Assembly: GCA_030425505.1 (NCBI GenBank)
Contig: JAUIAB010000007.1
Location: 1-64,000, forward strand
Direction of reading: 5' to 3'
Source: Bacteroidia bacterium
GTDB taxonomy: Bacteria; Bacteroidota; Bacteroidia; Cytophagales; Flammeovirgaceae
DNA: 64,000 bases
In this document: positions 36,040-43,609 of the stretch, in pieces
How the letters are laid out: each line of letters starts with the position of its first letter
Position numbering within the stretch: the stretch's first letter is position 1
Notes under the pieces: generated by a model
The model's database searches: none
Seen by the model: only the letters and a program-made list of their open reading frames with translations
Told to the model about the DNA's origin: nothing
Made by a program: the position numbers and the translations under genes

Positions 36040-36630
36040 TTAATCTTGATCTACTTTATAACCCATATTCTGAGCATATTTTCTTAAACTATCTTTCAAA
36101 AGATTTCTAGCTCTGTGCAACCTAGATCTTACTGTTCCAATAGGGATATCTAGAATTTTTGCCATTTCCTCATAAGTAAAACCTTCTAAGTCACACAATA
36201 TAATAGAAATCCTAAAATCATGAGCTAAAGAGTTAAGAGCATTTGTCACTTCATCTCCAAGTTTATTCTGTACCGTTTCAGATCGAAGGTCAATTGTTGT
36301 ATTGTATTGAACATCGTCTGAATTGTAAACAGACTCTACATCATTGTAGTCAACTTTTGAAGGCTCTCTTTTCTTTTTCCTATACTCATTGATGAAACTA
36401 TTATTCAGAATTCTAAACAGCCAAGCCTTCGCCTTTGTTCCCTTCCTGAAAGAAGAAATAAATCTAAATGCCTTTAAAAAGGTATCCTGCACCAAATCCT
36501 TTGCATCTTCTTCCTCCAAAGTTTTAGTATAAGCAAAGTTATAAAGTGCCTGAGCATGAGGAAGAAACTCATCTTTAAAGATTTCAACCTTTTCTTTATA
36601 TGAATATTCAAACTTTTTTGGTTCTTCCAT
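36040..36630 (-). CDS. ECF-type RNA polymerase sigma factor
   Basis: 196 residues from the ATG at 36630 (MEEPKKFEYSYKEKVEIF); a longer form would need a TTG at 36657 inside a perfect palindrome. Region 2 shows HAQALYNFAYTKTLEEEDAKDLVQDTFLKAFRFISSFRKGTKAKAWLFRILNNSFINEYRKKKRE, and region 4 shows RISIILCDLEGFTYEEMAKILDIPIGTVRSRLHRARNLL. This is the conserved Bacteroidota housekeeping-type ECF factor followed by a small CxxC partner. A 22-nt perfect palindrome lies 7 nt upstream of the start and may control it. Confidence 0.93.
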   Translation of the reverse strand: MEEPKKFEYSYKEKVEIFKDEFLPHAQALYNFAYTKTLEEEDAKDLVQDTFLKAFRFISSFRKGTKAKAWLFRILNNSFINEYRKKKREPSKVDYNDVESVYNSDDVQYNTTIDLRSETVQNKLGDEVTNALNSLAHDFRISIILCDLEGFTYEEMAKILDIPIGTVRSRLHRARNLLKDSLRKYAQNMGYKVDQD

Positions 36631-36636
36631 AATATG

Positions 36637-36658
36637 ATTGTCTAAGATCTTAGACAAT
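36637..36658. promoter_or_regulatory. perfect 22-nt palindrome upstream of the sigma factor gene
   Basis: The dyad has arms ATTGTCTAAGA/TCTTAGACAAT with no spacer and lies 6 nt before the ATG at 36630, within the region between the sigma factor gene and the divergent glycosyltransferase gene. It could be an operator for a dimeric regulator or a 5'-UTR hairpin. On the plus strand it is followed by six T residues, like a terminator, but no plus-strand gene lies just upstream to need one. Confidence 0.6.
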
Positions 36659-36748
36659 TTTTTAAATTAAAAATGTATATGCTAAAATAGCCAAATTGTA
36701 TAGGATTGACTTATTTGAACAGTCTTAAAATATCTTAATGATCGAGAG

Positions 36749-37783
36749 GTGAAGTTTAATAGGATAATTATTAGTAGAACAGACAATATTGGAGATGTGG
36801 TACTTACATTACCTATAGTCTATTTCTTAAAACAAACAATTCCAGGTGTAGAAATTCTATTCATTGGTAAAGCTTATACTAAACCAGTTATTGCTATTTC
36901 CAGATACGTTGACCAATTTTTAGATAGAGAAGAAATAATTAATGAAAAAATATCGCTTAAAAGTTTACAAGCAGATACTATTGTATTTGTATTTCCAGAT
37001 CGAGGATTGGCAAAACTTGCCTCTAAAGCGCGAATAAAACTACGAATTGGGACATCTCACCGATGGTTTCACTGGATTTATTGCAATAAAAGGATAAACT
37101 TTAGCAGAAAGAACTCTTCTTTACACGAATCTCAACTTAACTTCAAGCTTCTAACCCCTTTGCTTTCTAAAGAAAAAATACCTGAAATTTATGATATAAA
37201 AAAAAACTATGGAATTGATAAAGTAAGAATAAAGTCTTTAGATATACCTTTTTTCTCTAAAGAGAAAATCAATATAGTATTTCATCCAAAATCAAAGGGA
37301 AGCGCAAGAGAGTGGCCACTCAATCATTACTATGAATTAGCTAAACTACTTCCAGAAAAGAAATTTAGTATTTGTATTACTGGAACTAAAGAAGAAGGAG
37401 AAAAAATTAAAGCAGAAGAAAAAAGCTTTTTCGATTTGCCGCACTTGCGTGATTACACTGGAAAGTTTTCACTAGATGAATTAATTTCTTTCATTAATAA
37501 AGCGGATGGGTTGGTCGCCTGTAGCACAGGTCCATTACATATTGCCGCCGCACTTGGAAAGCTTGCTATTGGCATTTTTCCTCCAATGAAACCGATACAT
37601 CCTGGCAGGTGGAAACCTCTAGGTGAAAAAGCTATATGCTTAGTAAAAAACAAAGAGTGTAGCGATTGTAGAAAAAATATAAGGTGTGCTTGTATAGAAG
37701 CGATTACTCCATTAAACGTCTATAAGAAAATTCAAAACCACTTTCAACAAAGTGCGTCATCAGAAAAGAAGCACTTATCGTAA
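36749..37783 (+). CDS. glycosyltransferase family 9 (heptosyltransferase-like)
   Basis: 344 residues starting at GTG (KFNRIIISRTDNIGDVVLTLPIVYFLKQTIPGVEILFIGK), the N-terminal Rossmann lobe of GT9 enzymes with the GDVVLTLP loop. The C-terminal lobe has INIVFHPKSKGSAREWPLNHYYELAKLL and GLVACSTGPLHIAAALGKLAIGIFPP, which form the nucleotide-sugar site. Such enzymes add heptose or related sugars to the lipopolysaccharide core. C-terminal cysteines (ECSDCRKNIRCACIEAI) are common in this subgroup. Sugar and acceptor are not readable. Confidence 0.88.
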   Translation: MKFNRIIISRTDNIGDVVLTLPIVYFLKQTIPGVEILFIGKAYTKPVIAISRYVDQFLDREEIINEKISLKSLQADTIVFVFPDRGLAKLASKARIKLRIGTSHRWFHWIYCNKRINFSRKNSSLHESQLNFKLLTPLLSKEKIPEIYDIKKNYGIDKVRIKSLDIPFFSKEKINIVFHPKSKGSAREWPLNHYYELAKLLPEKKFSICITGTKEEGEKIKAEEKSFFDLPHLRDYTGKFSLDELISFINKADGLVACSTGPLHIAAALGKLAIGIFPPMKPIHPGRWKPLGEKAICLVKNKECSDCRKNIRCACIEAITPLNVYKKIQNHFQQSASSEKKHLS

Positions 37784-37984
37784 AGTTTTGGGAATTACAT
37801 GAAACCTGTTAATTGGTTTTACAAAAGGATGTGTTTTGTTTTTGATAATCAGATACTTACTGATTTTTCCCAAGAAATTATCTCATGGATTCCATGTAAA
37901 TAATGAAGTTTTGGAACTTTTTTATCATTTTTACGAATTGCCAAATTCTAAAAATATATAAAGAACCCTTGAACTAACAAATAT

Positions 37985-39694
37985 ATGAATCAACAAAGAA
38001 CAGTTTTAGGTCACCCAATAGGTTTGTTTGTTTTATTCTTCGCTGAAATGTGGGAAAGATTCAGCTACTATGGGATGCGAGCCATATTAGTACTTTTTAT
38101 TACTGCATCCACTATAGATGGAGGTTTAGGGTGGACTCAAGGTGAAGCTCTGGCTCTTTATGGTTGGTATACCATGTTTGTGTATGTAATGTCTATTCCT
38201 GGAGGGATTTTGGCAGATCGGCTTTTAGGGCAGAAAAAAGCAGTTATGCTAGGAGGCTTTCTATTGGTTGCAGGTCATGGAATTATGGCTATTCCTGAAA
38301 CCTGGGCATTTTATACAGCATTAGTATTAATTATTTTAGGAGTTGGCGCTCTAAAGCCTAATATTTCTACTATGGTTGGTGGCTTGTATAAGCAAGGAGA
38401 TACCCGAAGAGATAAAGGGTTCACCATATTTTACATGGGAATAAATCTTGGTGCTTTTTTAGCAGGAATTTTAGTAGCAGAAGTCGCTAGAGCTTATGGA
38501 TGGCATTATGGATTTGGTCTTGCAGGTATAGGAATGCTTTTAGGTCAAATCGTTTTTGTGGGAGGTCAAAAATATCTTAAAGGAATAGGAGACTACAATC
38601 CTCCTGAAAAAGAAAGTTCTGAGCAAGGAGCTAAGAATAAACCATTGACAAAAATTGAAAAAGATCGAATTATAGTTTTATTGATTTCGTTCTTAATTGT
38701 AATTGTATTTTGGGGTGCATTTGAGCAGGCAGGAGGACTTATGAATCTTTATGCAAACTATAAAACAGACCGGTTTATCGATTCATTAAACCTCACTATT
38801 TCTGCTGGTTCTTTTCAATCCCTTAACTCTCTTTATATCTTACTTTTTGGAATACCTGTGGCTGGATATTGGGCAATGAAGCAACTGAAAGGAAAAGAAA
38901 GCTCTACGCTTCTTAAAATGGCAGTTGGTACCATTATTATGGGTATTGGGTTTTTCTTTATGAGTGCTGCTTCGATGGAAAACGAAATGGCTGAATCTGG
39001 CAAATCCATGATGCTTTGGCTATTCCTTGCCTATCTTTTCCATACAATTGGAGAGCTTTGCATCTCTCCTACCGCACTTTCTTTTATCACTAAACTTGCC
39101 CCTCTTCGATATGCCTCAATAATGATGGGGGTTTACTTTGCAGCTACCGGTTTCGGGAATAAAGTTGCAGGAACACTCGGAGAACTAGCACAAAGTGAGC
39201 CTATAAAGGTGGAGATTAAAGAATCTGCTTTAAAAACAATTGCACCAAAAGTATCTCCAGAAAACTACGGCTACTTTGTAAGTGATGTTAATGTGAGTAC
39301 TGGAAAGTTAATGCTCGAAGATGCTCCAATTGACATGTTATTTTTCCTAGAGTTTTCTAATGATACTGGGAAAAAAGAGTTTATGAGCATTGTAAATGAT
39401 TACGCTGAGGAAAATAACAACAAATTAGGTATAGTATTTATGCTTAATGGTAGCGGTGAAAGTGGAAGTGACCAGCTCTATCAAGGAAGCATTTTGGTTG
39501 AGCAAGCACAAAATAGTCAGGAGTTTAAAATATTTACAATTATTGCTATTGGAGCGATTGCCTTTGGTTTACTTTTGTTAGTATTCTTCAAAAAACTTAA
39601 GAAACTGACTCATAACGCTGAAGACCTAGATGATAGTATTATTGAAAAGAAAACTCCTATTCAAACTACGCATGGCGAAGTAATGGAAAACTAG
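37985..39694 (+). CDS. POT/PTR family proton-dependent oligopeptide transporter
   Basis: 569 residues, major facilitator fold. POT signatures: FFAEMWERFSYYGMRAILVLF in helix 1 (ExxERFxYY), GALKPNISTMVGGLYKQGDTRRDKGFTIFYMGINLGAFLAG and the FWGAFEQAGG region. It takes up di- and tripeptides with protons across the inner membrane. A soluble loop of about 110 residues (GELAQSEPIKVEIKE to QNSQEFK) separates the last two helices. This is longer than in E. coli DtpA but I believe it occurs in Bacteroidota homologues. It stands alone. Confidence 0.9.
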   Translation: MNQQRTVLGHPIGLFVLFFAEMWERFSYYGMRAILVLFITASTIDGGLGWTQGEALALYGWYTMFVYVMSIPGGILADRLLGQKKAVMLGGFLLVAGHGIMAIPETWAFYTALVLIILGVGALKPNISTMVGGLYKQGDTRRDKGFTIFYMGINLGAFLAGILVAEVARAYGWHYGFGLAGIGMLLGQIVFVGGQKYLKGIGDYNPPEKESSEQGAKNKPLTKIEKDRIIVLLISFLIVIVFWGAFEQAGGLMNLYANYKTDRFIDSLNLTISAGSFQSLNSLYILLFGIPVAGYWAMKQLKGKESSTLLKMAVGTIIMGIGFFFMSAASMENEMAESGKSMMLWLFLAYLFHTIGELCISPTALSFITKLAPLRYASIMMGVYFAATGFGNKVAGTLGELAQSEPIKVEIKESALKTIAPKVSPENYGYFVSDVNVSTGKLMLEDAPIDMLFFLEFSNDTGKKEFMSIVNDYAEENNNKLGIVFMLNGSGESGSDQLYQGSILVEQAQNSQEFKIFTIIAIGAIAFGLLLLVFFKKLKKLTHNAEDLDDSIIEKKTPIQTTHGEVMEN

Positions 39695-39774
39695 TTATCA
39701 ATATTTTAGTAGTGGACATATTTTTCTTGCATAAGGGAAATTTTATTAATTTCTTTGTTTCTAGTCTTAAGCCT

Positions 39775-39859
39775 AGAGAGGTGGCCGAGTGGTTTAAGGC
39801 GCACGCCTGGAAAGCGTGTTTACCGAAAGGTATCGAGGGTTCGAATCCCTTCCTCTCTG
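39775..39859 (+). tRNA. tRNA-Ser (GGA)
   Basis: An 85-nt cloverleaf: acceptor AGAGAGG/CCTCTCT, anticodon loop CTGGAAA (anticodon GGA), a long variable arm (TTTACCGAAAGGTATC) typical of serine tRNA, T arm GGGTTCGAATCCC, and discriminator G as required by seryl-tRNA synthetase. CCA is not encoded. Confidence 0.95.
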
Positions 39860-39917
39860 CTAATTTTGTTTTAACTTTTAAATGATATAACTAAGAACTG
39901 TTTAATTTAATTCAATT

Positions 39918-40703
39918 ATGAAAAATGCTGTACTTTTTTTAGCCATTTTTGGATTTTTATTTCTAGGAATAAATTCTGCAACAATTGCTCAAGACGATGA
40001 TGATTCAACTACTGAAATGAGCATGAATTCTGACTCAGGGGATCAAATGGCTGAGCAAGCTTCTTTTAGACAAGTGGTAAAAGAAAAGTTTATTGAGGGG
40101 GATTGGAAGTTTATGAGTTTTGTATTGGTTTGTTTGATTTTGGGATTAGCAATAGCTATTGAAAGAATAATCATGCTCAACCTAGCTACGACTAATACAA
40201 ACAAACTACTCAAAAAAGTAGAAGGTGCTCTAGAAGAAGGAGGCGTTGAAGCTGCTCAAGAAGTATGTAAGTCTACAAGAGGTCCTGTAGCTTCTATTTT
40301 TACTCAGGGGCTTATGAGAATTTCTGAAGGAATTGATATTGTTGAAAAATCAATTATTTCATATGGGTCTGTAGAAATGGGTAGGTTAGAGAAAGGACTT
40401 GTTTGGATATCTTTATTTATATCACTAGCACCAATGCTTGGTTTCATGGGTACTGTAATTGGTATGATTGATGCCTTCGACGCTATTGAAGCTGCAGGTG
40501 ATATTTCTCCATCACTTGTGGCAAGAGGTATTAAGGTAGCCTTGTTGACTACTGTTGCTGGTCTTATTGTAGCAATTATACTTCAGCTGTTTTATAACTA
40601 CTGTGTTTCAAAAGTAGACTCCATAGTGAATCAAATGGAAAACGCTTCTATTTCTTTTGTGGACTTACTTGTTAAGCACAACCTTGAGAAAAAGACAGTT
40701 TAG
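39918..40703 (+). CDS. MotA/TolQ/ExbB proton channel protein
   Basis: 261 residues. A cleavable-looking signal (about 1-25, ending ATIAQ) and an acidic DDDDSTTEM stretch precede three membrane helices: FMSFVLVCLILGLAIAIERIIML, LVWISLFISLAPMLGFMGTVIGMIDAF and KVALLTTVAGLIVAIILQLFYNY. The LGFMGTVIGM segment is the ExbB/TolQ channel motif. It should form the proton channel with the two ExbD genes that follow and power TonB-dependent transport. First gene of a four-gene run with spacings of 27, -4 and 9 nt. Confidence 0.92.
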   Translation: MKNAVLFLAIFGFLFLGINSATIAQDDDDSTTEMSMNSDSGDQMAEQASFRQVVKEKFIEGDWKFMSFVLVCLILGLAIAIERIIMLNLATTNTNKLLKKVEGALEEGGVEAAQEVCKSTRGPVASIFTQGLMRISEGIDIVEKSIISYGSVEMGRLEKGLVWISLFISLAPMLGFMGTVIGMIDAFDAIEAAGDISPSLVARGIKVALLTTVAGLIVAIILQLFYNYCVSKVDSIVNQMENASISFVDLLVKHNLEKKTV

Positions 40704-40730
40704 TTTGTAACTAAAGATTTAAAAAAAATT

Positions 40731-41066
40731 ATGGAAAACTTTTTTGTAAATATAGCATTACCGGCTGCCATGTTTATGGTAATAATCGGAGCTATTGCTG
40801 CTGTAGTGCTTCCTTTGATTAAGTCTTTTAGCAACCCTAAAAGCTTGGTTGGTACCTTAGGAGGTTTAGTTATTTTAGGGTTAATCTACTTAATAGGCTA
40901 CGGTATGACTGGAGATGTCCTTTCTAATGCTTCCGTAAAAGCTGGAGTTGATTTGGGAACTGAAAAAATAGTAGAAGCATCATTGAATATGATGTTTATA
41001 TTAATCATTTTGGCAATAGCTGGAATAGTGGTTAGTTACGTAATGAAACTCGTTAATAAGATATGA
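40731..41066 (+). CDS. small three-helix membrane protein between exbB and exbD
   Basis: 111 residues with three hydrophobic helices (about 7-31, 42-60 and 84-108: AAMFMVIIGAIAAVVLPLI, LVGTLGGLVILGLIYLIGYGMTG, LNMMFILIILAIAGIVVSYVMKL). It matches no family I can name. Its stop overlaps the first exbD start (ATGA), so it is translated together with the ExbBD complex, and it may be an extra subunit of the Bacteroidota version. Function unknown. Confidence 0.78.
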   Translation: MENFFVNIALPAAMFMVIIGAIAAVVLPLIKSFSNPKSLVGTLGGLVILGLIYLIGYGMTGDVLSNASVKAGVDLGTEKIVEASLNMMFILIILAIAGIVVSYVMKLVNKI

Positions 41067-41620
41067 GAAAAGGTAGAAGAGAACCCCAGGAGGTAAATGC
41101 AGGTTCAATGGCTGATATAGCCTTTTTACTCCTTATTTTCTTCTTGGTTACTACTACTATTGCTTCGGATAAGGGTATTGCTGTTTTGCTACCCCCTAAG
41201 CCTGAGGAGCAAGACGACGTTAAAATAAAGGAAAAGAATATTTTTAATATTCTGATTAACTCTAAAGATATGCTCCTTTTAGAGGACGACCCAGGCGAGA
41301 TTTCGGATATTGATGAAAAAGTGAGAGAGTTTTTAACAAACAATGGTAAAAACCCTAAGCTTTCTGACAGTCCTCAGAAAGCTGTTGTTTCTCTTAAAAC
41401 GGATCGAGGTACTAGCTACGAAAAGTATATTGAGGTTTATGATGAGCTTAAAATAACCTATAATAAGCTTCGAGCTGAAAGTTTAGGACTAACTTTAGAC
41501 CAGTATAATAACCTCGATAAGAAAAAAGATGCTCACAAGGAGATGTTGAAAAGGGCTTCTGATGCATACCCTTTTAGAGTATCTGATGCCGAGCCGACGG
41601 ATATAAGTAAGCTAAGATAA
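41063..41620 (+). CDS. ExbD/TolR family biopolymer transport protein (first copy)
   Basis: 185 residues: a short cytoplasmic tail RKGRREPQEVNAGSMADIAFLLLIFFLVTTTI with one membrane helix carrying the conserved Asp (SMADIAF) used for proton transfer, then a periplasmic domain (FNILINSKDMLLLEDD, VVSLKTDRGTSYEKYIEVYDELKITYNKLR). It works with ExbB and TonB. The second ExbD follows after 9 nt, the usual two-ExbD arrangement of Bacteroidota. Confidence 0.92.
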   Translation: MRKGRREPQEVNAGSMADIAFLLLIFFLVTTTIASDKGIAVLLPPKPEEQDDVKIKEKNIFNILINSKDMLLLEDDPGEISDIDEKVREFLTNNGKNPKLSDSPQKAVVSLKTDRGTSYEKYIEVYDELKITYNKLRAESLGLTLDQYNNLDKKKDAHKEMLKRASDAYPFRVSDAEPTDISKLR

Positions 41621-41629
41621 AATACGTGT

Positions 41630-42094
41630 ATGTCTAAGTTTAAGAAAAAAGCAAATACTAGTCAAAATATACCTACATCTGCATTGCCAGATATTATTTT
41701 CATGCTTTTGTTTTTCTTTATGGTAACAACTGTATTGAGAGAAACAGATATCCTGGTTAAAAATGCTTTACCCACAGCTTCTCAGCTTCAAAAGCTAGAA
41801 AAAAAGTCTTTAGTAAGCTTTGTGTATATAGGTGAGCCAAAAGACACTGATAAATATGGTAAAGAACCTAGGATACAGGTTAATGATGTTTTGATAGAAC
41901 CCGAAGATATTCCACAGTTTGTACTTCAGGAAAAAGAAAAATTAGATGAATCTGAAAAAGACAAAATTATTATGTCTTTGAAGATCGACAGGGATGCTAA
42001 GATGGGTATATTGATAGACGTAAAGCAGCAACTGAGAGAAGCTAATGCTTTAAAGGTTAACTACTCTAGTATGCCTAGTGGTAATAAAAGTTAG
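41630..42094 (+). CDS. ExbD/TolR family biopolymer transport protein (second copy)
   Basis: 154 residues: SKFKKKANTSQNIPTSALPDIIFMLLFFFMVTTVLRETDILVKNALP carries the single helix and conserved Asp (LPDIIF), followed by a periplasmic domain ending DVKQQLREANALKVNYSS. It partners the first ExbD and ExbB. The run ends here; no tonB gene follows, as the convergent aspartate kinase gene starts 2 nt later. Confidence 0.92.
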   Translation: MSKFKKKANTSQNIPTSALPDIIFMLLFFFMVTTVLRETDILVKNALPTASQLQKLEKKSLVSFVYIGEPKDTDKYGKEPRIQVNDVLIEPEDIPQFVLQEKEKLDESEKDKIIMSLKIDRDAKMGILIDVKQQLREANALKVNYSSMPSGNKS

Positions 42095-42096
42095 CA

Positions 42097-43368
42097 CTAA
42101 CCCTCATTAGAACTAACCACCATCTGGTACGTATCTTTAGTCTGATACACTACCAATGGATTTTTAAAAGGCAATTTATCTTTAGTTGAAAGTAAATTGC
42201 CTTTTATCGTTATTAGCTCCAGCTCATTTGCAATTTTGATATTAAAGTGTTGCTCAAATAAAGCTAGTATCTTTTCAAACTTCTTTAAGTCTGTATTAGC
42301 ACAAACTGATACAGTTATAGCACTGTTAGATATTAGGTTTATTTTGATATTCTGTTTTTGAAGCTCATGAAAAACTATATCCAAACCCAGTCTATTTACA
42401 TTTAAAAGATCTTTTTCTTCAAATGATATAAGGCTTTGGTTCGTTTTACATATTATTGATGTTATCTCTTTTTTTGAGTTTTCATTTCCGATACAAGTTC
42501 CTGGTTTTTCAGGGTCAACAAATGATTTTACATAAAGAGGAATATTTTTTAGTGCCAATGGTCTTATTGTCTTAGGGTGTATTACCGACGCTCCATAGTA
42601 GGTCATTTCTGCTGCGTCTTTGTAGTTTAAATAGTCGTATTTTTCCACATCCCTAAACCTTTTCGGGTCACCACTCAATATTCCTGGTACATCTTTCCAA
42701 ACAGTCACAGATTCAGCATCAAGGCAATGTGCAAATATAGCAGCACTAAAATCTGACCCTTCTTTCCCTAATGTGGTAGTTTGGTTGCCTAATGTTCCTC
42801 CAATAAAGCCTTGTGTAATTACAGTTTCTTTTGCTACTTTCTTAGTTAAAGATGCTTCTATAGCTTTTTGCGTCCAGCTCCAGTTTACATTCCCCTCTCT
42901 CCATTGCTCGTCTGTAGATATGTACTTCCTAGCATCTACCCAGGCTGCTTTTATTCCTTCGCTTATAAGATATTGAGCAACTATTTGTGTTGAAATTATT
43001 TCTCCAAAAGATATTATCTGATCATATAGCTGGTTTTCATCTGCATATTTTATGTTAAAATTGCTTTCTAGTTTCTCCCAGGAAATTTCGAACTGTCTAA
43101 AAGCGATATCTCCATCCTCAAATAGCTCAGATATAATTTTGTAATGATAATTGTATATATCGTCTAGTAACTTTACATGATCTTTACCGTCTAAAAAAGC
43201 TTTCCAAACAGCTTCAAGGTTAGCAGTGGTTTTCCCCATTGCAGAGATCACTACCAATAAGCTATGTTCTTCTTTTTTATAGCTCTTAATTATTTGACCA
43301 ATATTTTTTACATGAGATGCACCTCTTACCGAAGCTCCTCCAAATTTGAATACTTTTATTTTATTCAT
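42097..43368 (-). CDS. aspartate kinase (monofunctional)
   Basis: 423 residues. The start IKVFKFGGASVRGASHVKNI is the kinase Lys-Phe-Gly-Gly motif, followed by VTQGFIGGTLGNQTTTLGKEGSDFSAAIFAHCLDAESVTVWKDVPGILSGDPKRF, the nucleotide and aspartate sites. The C-terminal about 130 residues hold ACT-type regulatory elements (INLISNSAITVSVCAN), so feedback control by lysine or threonine is likely. It feeds the aspartate-semialdehyde dehydrogenase encoded at 24.5-25.5 kb. No homoserine dehydrogenase domain is attached. Confidence 0.93.
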   Translation of the reverse strand: MNKIKVFKFGGASVRGASHVKNIGQIIKSYKKEEHSLLVVISAMGKTTANLEAVWKAFLDGKDHVKLLDDIYNYHYKIISELFEDGDIAFRQFEISWEKLESNFNIKYADENQLYDQIISFGEIISTQIVAQYLISEGIKAAWVDARKYISTDEQWREGNVNWSWTQKAIEASLTKKVAKETVITQGFIGGTLGNQTTTLGKEGSDFSAAIFAHCLDAESVTVWKDVPGILSGDPKRFRDVEKYDYLNYKDAAEMTYYGASVIHPKTIRPLALKNIPLYVKSFVDPEKPGTCIGNENSKKEITSIICKTNQSLISFEEKDLLNVNRLGLDIVFHELQKQNIKINLISNSAITVSVCANTDLKKFEKILALFEQHFNIKIANELELITIKGNLLSTKDKLPFKNPLVVYQTKDTYQMVVSSNEG

Positions 43369-43417
43369 TTTATCTATCGATGAAGAAACAAAAATAGTAT
43401 TAGGCAGACTAAATTAA

Positions 43418-43435
43418 TTTCTTTAATTAAAGAAA
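43418..43435. repeat. AT-rich 18-nt perfect palindrome
   Basis: TTTCTTTAATTAAAGAAA lies in the 241-nt gap between the divergent aspartate kinase and TonB receptor genes, where an operator could sit. It is so AT-rich that chance is a fair explanation. Confidence 0.35.
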
Positions 43436-43609
43436 ACAGCAACTCTAGTAGAGTAACGAAAACTTAAAAATATTTCACTTCATATTTTTAGCCTAACCCA
43501 CTACTAAAAAATTTTTAAAGTTTTTGTCTAAGTGTTTATTTTACCTGTCCTAATAATAGTACCAAAATACTGGAGTCAAATACTCCTAATAAAAATTGCT
43601 TAGTGTCAA

